Shown piece after piece: positions 50,890 through 60,802 of a stretch of DNA of 64,000 bases; position 1 is the first letter of the stretch, and each line of letters starts with the position of its first letter. The stretch is taken from positions 806,001-870,000 of the forward strand of contig CAKMXJ010000004.1 of assembly GCA_928724745.1 (NCBI GenBank), read 5' to 3'. Below the pieces are notes generated by a model that had not been told where the DNA came from, ran no database searches, and was given only the letters and a program-made list of their open reading frames with translations. The position numbers and the translations under genes are program-made. The stretch comes from Anthracocystis setariae. Its lineage: Eukaryota > Basidiomycota > Ustilaginomycetes > Ustilaginales > Ustilaginaceae.

Positions 50890-52204
50890 CGACAGTGCAA
50901 TGCTGGAGCACAGCTTCACATGCTCGCGTTGGCCGAGGCTAAGGAGAGAAAGCCCGCAGTCAGCCACTTGAAGCAAAGAAGCAGCACGGAGCGGACACTG
51001 AATTCTCGTTACATTTTACCGGCCGCTCCGACGTGTTTGCTTTGCTCGTTCCCATGAAACGGCCTACCGCCGATCAGAGCTGTCGCCCGGACAAACATGC
51101 GCAGCATTCTGTTTTGCCACAAGCAGTACAGTACAGTACTGCACAATGAATTATAGTCACAATCGACGAATAGGCACATGATTATTGCACTGGACAGTGC
51201 GGTATTGAGCGATATGCAGGTAGCTGCGTTGAGGAATTCCCGTGTACTCGGCTAATCACAAGCTTTGTTCTTATCAGAATTTTTTTTTCTCCCGTAAAAC
51301 ATGAGTCGCTGGCATCCGAGTGGACTGATGCGCCGTGCTGTACTGCACTGTACAGTTATGCTGTTCAGCACAGACGCGCTTGCAGATCAAATGCCAAGCC
51401 ACCACGATTGCATCAAAAAAAGAGGTGTTCCTTGGAATCACTCGTAGAATCAGTACAGTGCAGCGATTCGCATTTTACTGTACAGTATTGGCTCTCCACG
51501 TTGCCAACCGAGCTCGAGAAAAGTAGACCCTTGCGTCGCTGCTGCTAGTCATCCCGCCTTGACTTAAGCCCTAACCTAACCTCACAATTGGTTCCAGCAC
51601 CTTTCAAGATCTGTACTGCTGTGTATCACATCAGTTACAGCGCAGTGCATACATCACACCCGGATCTCACTCATTTTGTCTTTGTCCATCGCTTGGGACC
51701 ATGTCTTGGAGTTGGCAGTCAGTCAATTAGAAAAGTGAAACATTCAGAACAGTCCATTGTTGCTGCCAGGAACGCAGTACAGCACAGTACTCAACGCACT
51801 GACGCGTCTGAATAGAAACCAACACCGTATCACCTCAAAACTAGTCTCGGAGAACAAGCTGCAACAATGATGTCTGCCGACGTACTGTACTCGAACTGTG
51901 CATTCATTGATCGGCGCTGCTGCAGTTAGATACAAGATCCGATGCTTGATCAAGTTCATCGAAATGATGCTACAGTACTGTATCCTCTGCGCATTTCAAT
52001 TTTCTCTTTCGAATACAGTATAATAAAGCCAATTGAGACCCTATCACTTCAGCCAAGCATGAACTACCCTGAGCACATCGCAAGGCCGAACGCTGCACTT
52101 TAAACGTCCGCATCACCGTCACGATCCAACCAGGTCGTCGATGTGCCCTCGAAGCTGCGCCTGAACGTTCTGTACCCCGAGCTGACACAACAAAGAGGAA
52201 GCCA

Positions 52205-52256
52205 ACAGAAACAGAAACAGAAACAGAAACAGAAACAGAAACAGAAACAGAAACAG
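52205..52256. repeat. (ACAGAA)8 hexanucleotide repeat
   Basis: Eight perfect units and a partial ninth in the SUA5 upstream region, about 440 bp before the proposed start. Confidence 0.9.
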
Positions 52257-52697
52257 CAACAGGCAGCAAGCAAGCAGATTCGCATGACTTCCATCGCACG
52301 CCAAACCCTGCAGTGTCACAGGGGCGCTTCCATGCAGCTTCTGAAATGCTTACTCCTCGTCCGAGGCAGAACAAGCACTGCATCCGAATTCGTCCAGCTC
52401 CACTGTCAAATCGCGCGATGACCAAAATTGGAATCGGAGAAAACCCCGATGAAAAAAAAATAAAAATAAAACCAACTCCACATATCCAAGATTGGTTGGC
52501 CAAATTTTTCAGCCACACCGAATGACTCTTTCTTCCACTTTTTGCGAGTTCCGAGCTTCTTGTTCTTCTCTGTACCACTTCTAAACCTCCATCTTACCTT
52601 TTGTTCAGGTTGCATATACGTTCTCACAGCCCATTCCAGGGCTAGAGAAGCTCTACCTGGGCTGAAAACGCGAAGCTTTATATTGTCAAGCTTATCC

Positions 52698-54332
52698 ATG
52701 CGAGCACTCTTTCCCTCGCCACGCACGTACACTCGACTTTTCGCGATCTCACCACTTCCTGGCTTGTCCAGCAGAGTCATTTCCAGATACAGATCCTTCA
52801 CCATGTCTTCCTCTTGGCAAGACTCACTGGGCTACCCTGATCGCACCTTTAACACCACTCTGCTTCCATGCGACCCCTCTTCCTCGCTCACTTTCTCCGA
52901 GGCCGGTCCCTCGCGCTTTCAGCCAGGCTCCGAACCCTTCACCAAAGCTCTTCCACACATCACCTCAGCCACTACGCGCTCTAGCCTCGAGACAGCTGCT
53001 GCACACCTGCAAAAGCAGCAGCTCGTCTCCTTTCCCTCCGAAACCGTCTACGGCCTTGGCGCAAATGCACTCTCCCAATCCGCTTCCGCCAAAATCTACG
53101 CTGCGAAAAAGCGACCGGCCGACAATCCATTGATCGTTCACGTCTCGGACCTCGAAATGCTCGACACTCTGCTGCCACCCAACTATCAGCTTAGTCAAGC
53201 TTACTATGCGCTCATAAAGTCGTTCTGGCCGGGAGCGCTTACGCTTCTATTTCCGGTGGATAGCCACGATCCCAAAGTGCCAAGAGTCGTTACGTGCGGA
53301 CACAAGAGTGTAGCGGTGAGAATGCCGAGTCATCCGATAGCTAGGGCGTTGATTGCCACAAGTGGGCTACCGATGGCAGGTCCAAGTGCCAATGCGTCGG
53401 GAAGGCCGAGTCCGACTACGGCAGCTCACGTAATGAGCGATCTGGGCGGTCAGCTCGATGTGGACAACAGCTCGAATATGGATTCAAACCAACCTCGAGG
53501 CCGACTCAAGTACATCCTCGATGGAGGGGCGTGTCAGGTTGGAGTGGAGAGCACAGTTGTAGACGGGATCACAGCTCACGATGAGATCAGGGTGCTGCGG
53601 CCTGGAGGAGTGACGGTGGAACAGATCAGACAGGTGCTCGACGAGGCAGGGTTGGCGGACAAGGTCAAGTTGAGAGTGTACGGAAAGGACATGGAAAGAA
53701 GTGTAGAGCAGGAAAGCAACCCAACGACTCCGGGAATGAAGTACAGGCATTACAGTCCCACCGCTAAAGTGGTGATGCTGCTGTCTGCTCAACTCTTCGC
53801 CCGCGCACTCGATGCTTCTTCCAATCCGCAACACTCTACCAACTCTTCGACCAAAATTGTCGACTCGCTCGTCAAATCGAGCACTCCCTCAAACACGACT
53901 CCCAACGATTTCGCCAACATCGTTCGAAACCAACTCGCAGTTCGATCGGCAACTGAGAAGGTCCACGTGGGGCTTATGATGGCCAACGACTCGGTGCTGT
54001 CCGCTCTCCTCCGTGGCTCTTCGGCGTCGGCCGCGTGCTCGTCGGACTCTTCAGCGTCGTCCGACCACCCGCTATTGCTCCCACCTCTGCAACTAGCCAC
54101 GCTGCCAGGTGTGATCGTCCACCCGTTCGACCTCGGCCCGTCTTCGCGCCCAGAGGTGTATGCTCAGAGGATGTTCGATGGTCTGCGCACGCTCGATGAA
54201 GGGCCGCTTCGTGGCGGTGCAAAGAAGTGCGAGCTGATCTTTGTGGAAGCTTTGGACGATCAAGGTGTAGGATTGGCGGTGATGAATCGGTTGAAGAAGG
54301 CGGCAAGTCAAAGCGTCGTCGTAGACTGCTGA
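52698..54332 (+). CDS. SUA5: Threonylcarbamoyl-AMP synthase (SUA5/YrdC)
   Basis: From the ATG at 52698 the protein has 544 residues; from the ATG at 52803 it has 509. The YrdC domain is clear: LVSFPSETVYGLGANALSQS, IYAAKKRPADNPLIVHVSDL, FWPGALTLLF, SVAVRMPSHPIARALI and GLPMAGPSANASGRPSPTTA, including the KR...D.PL and S.N.SG motifs that bind ATP, threonine and bicarbonate. The C-terminal Sua5 domain follows the linker with TPGMKYRHYSPTAKVVML. The enzyme makes L-threonylcarbamoyl-AMP for the t6A37 modification of ANN-decoding tRNAs. The 35 residues between the two ATGs (MRALFPSPRTYTRLFAISPL and following) hold several Arg and no acidic residue, as in a mitochondrial presequence. The two starts could therefore give mitochondrial and cytosolic forms. 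A Ser/Ala-rich insert lies near residues ~410-450. Confidence 0.92.
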   Translation: MRALFPSPRTYTRLFAISPLPGLSSRVISRYRSFTMSSSWQDSLGYPDRTFNTTLLPCDPSSSLTFSEAGPSRFQPGSEPFTKALPHITSATTRSSLETAAAHLQKQQLVSFPSETVYGLGANALSQSASAKIYAAKKRPADNPLIVHVSDLEMLDTLLPPNYQLSQAYYALIKSFWPGALTLLFPVDSHDPKVPRVVTCGHKSVAVRMPSHPIARALIATSGLPMAGPSANASGRPSPTTAAHVMSDLGGQLDVDNSSNMDSNQPRGRLKYILDGGACQVGVESTVVDGITAHDEIRVLRPGGVTVEQIRQVLDEAGLADKVKLRVYGKDMERSVEQESNPTTPGMKYRHYSPTAKVVMLLSAQLFARALDASSNPQHSTNSSTKIVDSLVKSSTPSNTTPNDFANIVRNQLAVRSATEKVHVGLMMANDSVLSALLRGSSASAACSSDSSASSDHPLLLPPLQLATLPGVIVHPFDLGPSSRPEVYAQRMFDGLRTLDEGPLRGGAKKCELIFVEALDDQGVGLAVMNRLKKAASQSVVVDC

Positions 54333-55345
54333 ACTCATTCCATTTTGTACTGGAGTATCAGGCTGTTCGGATACTGATATGTCGACCCTTAATAGAGTAT
54401 ACCCCCATTGTTTGTGGTGGTGTTAGGTTGGAGTGAGTTGATCGCCGCGGAGAGGGTTTGGGAGGCGCAGAAGGATGATCACCGTCGTTGGACACATGAC
54501 CACTCACGCCATCACATCACTCGTACGAAAGAAGATACCATTAGATTGCCATACTCAAGCGAGTCGCTTGCGAGCTTCCAGCCGTGGCTGTACAGGGCAC
54601 AGGCAATCAAATGTTGCGTGTGAGCGGAGCAGAAGGTGCAGGAGACCAAGAATAGATAAAATGATAAGGATAACACAACGAGAAGGGACGAACGGGTGAA
54701 AAACCTGCTTGCAGTAGCAAGCAGCAAGTGAAGTGATGGTGGTGAGCAGACCTCGGCAGGGCTAGCTGACTGGTCTTTGGCCACGTTGCTCAGTCCGCGT
54801 ACTGCTTACATAAATGAGCGGTCACGTGCTCAGCCAATTCCAATGAAACTGATGCTCGTTCCAAGCAATTCGCAGCCATACGCCATTTCGAAGCAAATAA
54901 ACGCAGGCGGGCGGGTCGCATGGATGATTCCGCGCGAAAATCTCGGCGTTAACAAACTTTCCCAAGTCTCGGCAGCGGCGGCACGGACCAAGTCAGATCG
55001 CCTTAGCCCTCCACCTTTCGGGTTGAAACCAAACAAAAGCCTCAGCGCAACAGCAGCAGCAGCGGCGGCGGCAGTGGCAGCTTGGGTGAACGGAAAGGAA
55101 ACGAAACGAAACAAAACGAGTGCGGATCGGATCGTCTGGCGTGTGCCTGTGGTGGAGTACAAAGCGCACCAGGTTGGAACGAGTCTGAGAGAGTTTATAT
55201 CCGGCTACATAGCCGGTGCCTCTTGCCTGCCTGGTTGCTTGCCTCTGTCCATTCTTATATAATGGTCCTGCTCCTACCAGTTCGATCTTTCTCTCGCATC
55301 TATCAACATCCTCGTGTCTACTCTACATATCGACGTCTTTGCACC
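54333..55345. promoter_or_regulatory. Intergenic region and promoter of the glutathione transferase gene
   Basis: 1.0 kb without a gene. It contains a CAG/CGG-rich patch (55047-55080) and two TATA-like sites, TTTATATCC near 55194 and TATATAA at 55256-55262. The second is ~85 bp before the proposed ATG and is the better core-promoter candidate. Confidence 0.5.
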
Positions 55346-56241
55346 ATGAAGCCGATCATCCTGTACACAGCTGGAACGCCGAATGGACAGAAATGTTCCA
55401 ACTTCACCGAGGAACTCAAGGCGGCCTACCCGGACTTTGCCGTCGAGTACGTTTCGATCAGTCTGGGCAAGAACGAACAAAAAGAACCATGGTTCCTCGA
55501 CATCAACCCCAACGGACGCATTCCTGCGCTGAAAGACCCCAACCGCGCTGATTTCTGCGTCTTCGAGACCGCCTCGATCATCCTCTACCTCGCGCGACAC
55601 TACGATCCCAAGCACATCTTTTCGTGGTCCGAATCTGGCGAGGATGCCAACTGCCGCAGCGAGGCGGAATCCTGGATGGTAAGTTACCGCCTCTCCCGTT
55701 TCCCTAGTATGGGTTGTCATACGACGACACTGAATGGACCAATTCCTCGTTCCTCGTTCCTCGTTCCTCGTCCCTCGAACAGTTCTTTATACACGGAGGC
55801 GTGGGTCCCATGCAAGGGCAAGCTAACCACTTCAACCGATATGCCCCCGAAGACGTCCCCTACGCTAAGAGTCGCTACACGACGGAAACAAAGCGTCTGT
55901 ACCAAGTGCTCGACCGTCGCCTCAAAACCCACAAGTGGCTGGTCGGCGACAAGTATAGCATCGCCGATATCAACGCTTACCCCTGGCTGCAGTATTACAA
56001 GTGGGCCGGGCTGCGAGATGAAGACGTGCCCCAGTCGGTGCGCGAGTATATCGATAGGAATTGGGAGAGGGCTGCGGTGAGGGAAGGCATGAAGGTACCG
56101 GGTGGCAACACCGAGTTTATCGAGAAAATGCGCAGCCCGGATTTCTTCACCGTCCACGCAAAGGAGGCGCAGGAGAAGGCCGCCGAGGCGTCAAAGTGGA
56201 TTCAGGACGGCATGAAGAAGGACCGCGAAAGCAAGGCCTAG
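55346..56241 (+). CDS. Glutathione S-transferase (Ure2p/bacterial-type GST family)
   Basis: Two exons, 55346-55678 and 55783-56241, give 263 residues. The N-terminal thioredoxin-like domain reads MKPIILYTAGTPNGQKCSNF, FLDINPNGRIPALKD (cis-Pro in RIPAL) and FETASIILYLARHY, the glutathione-binding ESxxI-type motif. The C-terminal helical domain has GGVGPMQGQANHFNRYAPED and KWLVGDKYSIADINAYPWLQ (N-capping motif). The WM-FFIHGGVGPMQGQANHF segment across the splice site matches the nu/Ure2-like class found in fungi and bacteria. A Tyr or Thr near the N-terminus could activate glutathione. Probable role: glutathione conjugation or disulfide-bond oxidoreductase activity in stress defence. An in-frame upstream ATG at 55262 would add a basic leader but overlaps the TATA-like site. 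Confidence 0.88.
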
Positions 56242-56440
56242 TATAGCCTAAGACCATCCGACAGAATTTCGCCTTTTGTGCTCAATTTACCCTGCTCCGT
56301 CTTATCTTGCTTCAATTTGACACCTTTCCCGCTTTGCGGATTTGCAACATTCGTGCTGTGCGTGCGCTGAGTGACAAGACGATGCTGAGATTGACCAGAG
56401 ACCACGGGGTGAAACCGATTGCGAACCGAGAGAAAAGGAG

Positions 56441-56919
56441 CTAGATGACTTCGTAGACAGCCATGACGAGACACGCTAACGACACGTATGGGCTCAACCT
56501 CTCGCCTGCCCATTTCCAAAGAATTGCGTAATGTCAGCGGGGTCCCTCGTTCTTTATACTGATCAAAGTGTGAGGTGGAAGGGTACGTACCGATTCGTGC
56601 CGACTTGAAGAACACTCCGAGGAAGCTGTTCACATGCAGTCCGGGGAACAGAATTGGAAATGTTGAGAAGCAAGATCGAGTTTCAGAAATGGATGAAGGG
56701 TGAGCTTACCCTTGTTTATTGCGATCGACGAGTGCGGGTGCGGTAGCACGGACGTAGGTGCATGTGCAGATGATCAGTAGCACTACTCTGAGTAGCGAGT
56801 GGAAGTTGAACAGCGCCGACTGCCAAGCCATCACAAAGAGGAAAGAGATAGGGGGTTTGGTTGTCAGTTGATGTGTTTGGCATCCCCCTGTTGCGAGCGT
56901 GTGAAAAGCGACATACCAT
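56441..56919 (-). CDS. KSH1: Kish/KSH1 (TMEM167-like) secretory-pathway membrane protein
   Basis: Reconstructed from four minus-strand exons: 56919-56917 (only the ATG), 56819-56710, 56625-56591 and 56505-56441, giving 70 residues. The product begins [20 protein letters not shown], continues [20 protein letters not shown] and [17 protein letters not shown], and ends [13 protein letters not shown]. This matches the 72-residue Ksh1/Kish family, with an N-terminal anchor and a C-terminal hydrophobic segment. Introns have GTATGT, GTAAGC and GTACGT donors and GGCAG, AACAG and GGCAG acceptors, and all phases agree. If the first intron were retained, an ATG at 56831 would give [10 protein letters not shown] instead. 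Ksh1 is an essential Golgi protein needed in early secretion. Tail to tail with the glutathione transferase gene, divergent from ERG7. Confidence 0.9.
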
Positions 56920-57681
56920 GCTGCTATGTGAGGAGGATCTGACCGGGTGATCCGCTAGACAGTTGCTGGTTCGGAACGCCCTGAAGTTACGAAATGGCCT
57001 GATGCGGTTCGTCGGATGGTTCCGATCTCTCGACGTGCCTAGGAGAACGTGGTGAGGGTTGAGCAAGTGTCGAGGGTGTAGGATGAGGAGAAGGACAAAG
57101 CTAGTGGAGATGAGCTGGAAGGAAATGCACCGATATGCACACAGCATGGCCCGCACAGTTGCGTTGCATCGCCAAGTTTTTTTTTTTCCCCAAAGCAATC
57201 GGCATTTTCCGAGAATTAACATCCCACAATTTAATCTTACTCTGGGGCCATCTAGCTTGTCCCCGCACCAAAGCCAAGACAGGAAAGGCTGTTTCACGAA
57301 AAGAATTCACAGATTGACAGGTTGGCAGAGAGCGGCTCAGTCAAGTGTTGCTATGCTCTTTGTTGGCAACCACGTCGGAAATCGTATCGGATGATGACCT
57401 TTTCGGTTCTTACTCTCGTGCTTGCTTGCAGACCCACTTGTTCATCACGGTTCATGATCATCGGATCATCTGATAACCCACGCACACTCTTCATCCAGCC
57501 TTGCCCCCCGCCGAGAAGCTCATCGACATCGCTTCCTTTAGACACCTGGAAAGTCTTGCGCGGTCTCGTAGACAACTACAAAACGCCGACATTTGCGCAA
57601 CCCCAAGTAGCACCAACACCTTCTCGACTCCACAACAACTAGCAAATCGCGCACTACTTTCCATAAACAGACGGTGGCAAC
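56920..57681. promoter_or_regulatory. Divergent promoter between KSH1 and ERG7
   Basis: 762 bp with no gene-like frame. It has a T10 run at 57179-57188 and a CT-rich segment (57490-57540) shortly before the ERG7 start. Confidence 0.4.
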
Positions 57682-60091
57682 ATGACGATCGACGGTCCAC
57701 CTCTGGGCCAGACCGATCCGTTCCGATGGCGCTTCCGAACCTCTGACGGTGGTCGTCACGTCTGGCACTACCTTCGCGACGACGACGAGCTCAAAGCATG
57801 GCCCCAAACCGTCGAGGACAAATACTGGCTCGGCCTTCCCACCGATCTCCCCGACCTCCCCAAAGCGAACACTCCGTTCGAAGCAGCAAAGAACGGTCTT
57901 TCCTTCTACCGACATCTCCAGTCCTCTGACGGTCACTGGGCCGGGGAGTACGGCGGCCCACTCTTCCTCCTCCCTGGCATCATCATCGGCATGTACGTCA
58001 CCAAAACCCCCATCCCAGACGAATGGAAGATCGAAGTGGCTCGCTATCTGTGGAACCGTGCCAACAAGGAGGATGGCGGGTGGGGGCTTCACATCGAAGG
58101 CTGTTCCACCGTGTTTGGTACCGCGCTCAACTATACCGTGCTGCGCCTCATCGGCGTGTCTGCGGAGCATCCCATGATGGTCAAGGCGAGAGCAACGCTG
58201 CACAAGCTCGGTGGTGCCACCGCCATCCCGAGTTGGGGTAAGCTATGGCTAGCCATCCTCAACGTGTACGAATGGGAGGGCATGAATCCAATTCCCCCGG
58301 AGCTGTGGTTGCTGCCCGATTGGGTGCCCATTCATCCTTGGAGGTGGTGGATCCACACACGCATGGTCTACATCCCCATGGGCTACTTGTGGGGAAGGAG
58401 GTTTAAGGCCGAGATGGACCCCATCATCGCATCGCTGCGCGAAGAGTTGTACACACAACCATACGAGTCGATCAACTGGCCAGCTCAACGAGGCAACATT
58501 GCGGAAGTGGACACGTTCTATCCACATACAAAGACGCTCAAGACACTGATGGCCATCGTGGGTGCATACGACAGCTGCCACATCCCGCCTCTGCGCAAAG
58601 CCGGCATCAACAAGGCCTACCAACTCATCGTGCTCGAGGACGAAAACACATCCTACCAATGCCTCGGACCAGTGAACAAGATGTTGAACTACATTGCCAG
58701 GTGGGATGTCGAGGGCCATGACAGTGATGCGATGCGCATGCACCGCGAAAAGTTGAAGGACTTTATGTGGATCGGTGCCGAGGGCATGATGATGACCGGT
58801 ACCAACGGCTCGCAGCTCTGGGATACTGCCTTTATCGCACAAGCCATGGTCGACTCGGGTCTCGCTCAGCAGACGGAAAATCAGCAACTTACACAGAAGC
58901 TTCTTAGCTGGCTGGACGAATGTCAGATCCGCGAAAACCCAAAACACCACAAGTCGTGCTACCGATTTGCCACCAAGGGTGCGTGGCCTTTCAGCACCAA
59001 GGAGCAGGGATACGTCGTCTCGGACTGCACCGGCGAGGGTCTCAAAGCGGTCATCATGCTGCAACAAGGCGTATCCTACCTGCCCAAGCAAGTGTGCAAG
59101 GAACGCATGCACGATTCGATCGACCTGCTGCTGACGATGCAGAACCCCGGCGGAGGATTCGCGTCGTACGAAACCATCAACGGTCCTGCCATCCTTGAGC
59201 TCATCAACCCGGCCGAAGTGTTTGGCGACATCATGATCGAATACGCCTACCCGGAGTGTACCACTTCGGTAGTCACCGCACTGCTCAAATTTACCAAAAT
59301 CGACAATTACCGTCAAGCCGACATTCAACGCACGATCGATGCCGCCGTTGAGTTTATCCTCAAAGCGCAGCGTGCGGATGGAAGTTGGTTCGGCAGTTGG
59401 GCGATTTGCTTCACCTATGCTACCATGTTCGCCGTCGAGAGTCTCAGTCTCGCCGGACACACGTATGAGAATAGCGACGCGATCAGGCGAGCATGCGACT
59501 TTTTGGCGAGCAAACAGATGGATGACGGTGGTTGGGGCGAGACGTACAAGGTGAGTCCCCTTCCCCACACACAAATGCCGAAAGATATTGAGCTAACAAA
59601 GCCTCCCTGTTGTATTTGCATTGTAGTCGTGCGAGACGGGAGTGTATACGCATGCGGCCAAGTCGCAAGTAGTGCAGACGGCGTGGGTGGTGATCACGCT
59701 GTTGCATGCAAAGTATCCGCAAAAGGAGAAGATCAAGAGAGCGGTGAGGGTGATCATGGATAGGCAGTTGAAGGATGGGTCGTGGGCGCAGGAACAGATC
59801 GAGGGCATCTTTAATAGGTATGTCGAGTGAAGCTCGTTTATAGTATATCGTTGTGCCGATGCTGACCAAACCCCGCATCCTTTCGTTTTCGACCCGGTGG
59901 GGCGAACTATAGAAATTGTAGGTACCCAATCCCAACCCGTGCTGAGTCGTGGAGAGTGATCGTAGAGCTGACTTTAACAAACCCCCGTTTCCTTTGCTGT
60001 ATTGACAGGTGCCATCTCGTATCCGAACTACAAGTTCAGCTTTACCATTTGGGCTTTGGGCAAGGCGGCGCGCGAGCTCGACTGGAGCTGA
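57682..60091 (+). CDS. ERG7: Lanosterol synthase (2,3-oxidosqualene cyclase)
   Basis: Four exons: 57682-59550, 59627-59817, a 5-nt microexon 59913-59917, and 60009-60091, total 715 residues. Conserved blocks: [83 protein letters not shown] and [17 protein letters not shown]. The last holds the catalytic Asp (residue ~447) of the DCTAE motif, here DCTGE. Several QW repeats follow ([53 protein letters not shown]). The ending [20 protein letters not shown] is regained only if AAATT (59913-59917) is used as a separate exon. The enzyme cyclises oxidosqualene to lanosterol on ER/lipid-droplet membranes, the first sterol-specific step of ergosterol synthesis. Confidence 0.94.
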
Positions 60092-60177
60092 GCTGGTTCC
60101 CGATCTGCTCTTCCTGTTACCAGCGGAATGGAAAGTCATGTCACATTGTCATTGAGTTCCGAGTGAAGACTGAGGGT

Positions 60178-60546
60178 TCAAGATGCAGCCTCTTGATGCG
60201 GTTGCTCTTGTGGTGGTTGTGACTGCGGCACTTGCGTGGGAGTGGCGTCGACGATGGGGTTGAGATGTGGGATGCCGAGACTGGTTTCGAGGTCGTGCCA
60301 TGGGTTTTCGAGGAAGGAGGCGTGAAAGTAGCCAGGATGCGGTGGTCGAGGGGCGAGGGAAGGGTCTCGCGATGGGTCGTATGGTGTGTCTCGGCTGTTA
60401 TGCGGTGCTCCTCCTCCTCCCCTTCCGCCCCTGTGATGGTTGCCGTGACCACCTCCGCCTCCACCCCGGCCTCGTCCTCCTCGACTGTTGCCTCGATGTG
60501 GACGATGGCCACGGCTACCTCTACCGCCGGGATGTGATGTGTCCAT
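60178..60546 (-). CDS. Small RGG-rich protein with SFLENPW motif
   Basis: 122 residues. The N-terminal half is a Gly/Arg/His-rich RGG-type region (GGRGSRGHRPHRGNSRGGRG), likely RNA-binding and disordered. The C-terminal half has GYFHASFLENPWHDLETSLG and ends in a Pro/Gln-rich tail. The motif aromatic-x-x-S-(F/M)-L-E-(N/D)-P-W-x-x-L-E resembles the conserved core of metazoan MPLKIP/TTDN1 (YYSPSMLEDPWAGLE, from memory), which is also preceded by an RG-rich region. That relation is tentative. The gene is tail to tail with ERG7 (87 bp) and divergent from the RMD-family gene with only 256 bp between starts. It could be extended or spliced upstream. Confidence 0.6.
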   Translation of the reverse strand: MDTSHPGGRGSRGHRPHRGNSRGGRGRGGGGGGHGNHHRGGRGGGGAPHNSRDTPYDPSRDPSLAPRPPHPGYFHASFLENPWHDLETSLGIPHLNPIVDATPTQVPQSQPPQEQPHQEAAS

Positions 60547-60802
60547 TTGCGTGTGAATGGTGTTCTTATGCGGACCAAAGCGTTCGGTTGCGGGTCGTTG
60601 AGAAGGACGAAGCTTCGAGCGGATGATGTCGAAGGTGAGTTTTCTGTGATGCGTCGTCCAAGAAAAGAACGAATAAAGAAATCCAATTTCTCAGCGCACG
60701 AGCCTTTTTTGGCGCTGACAAAAGCGCACACTTCCACTCCACACACCGTTTTCCCCTCTCTTCGTCACTTCCATCTCATCCACCACCACCACCAACATTA
60801 AA

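Larger units (their letters stand above)
50464..52697. promoter_or_regulatory. Long divergent intergenic region with simple repeats
   Basis: 2.2 kb between the membrane-protein and SUA5 starts, without credible genes. It is dense in TACAGTAC/ACTGTACAGT motifs (50850-50890, 51124-51141, 51338-51355, 51477-51490, 51775-51790, 51970-51980), has an ACAGAA microsatellite (52205-52256), and is A-rich at 52452-52472. Confidence 0.5.

Noticed and set aside
52542..52697. Extended N-terminus of SUA5 from ATG 52542
   Set aside because: The extra 52 residues are unlike the family, lie in pyrimidine-rich leader sequence and precede the more plausible presequence start.
58249..59574. A 441-codon open frame antisense to ERG7
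   Set aside because: It mirrors the codon bias of the sense gene, has no recognisable domain, and the sense strand encodes a highly conserved enzyme.
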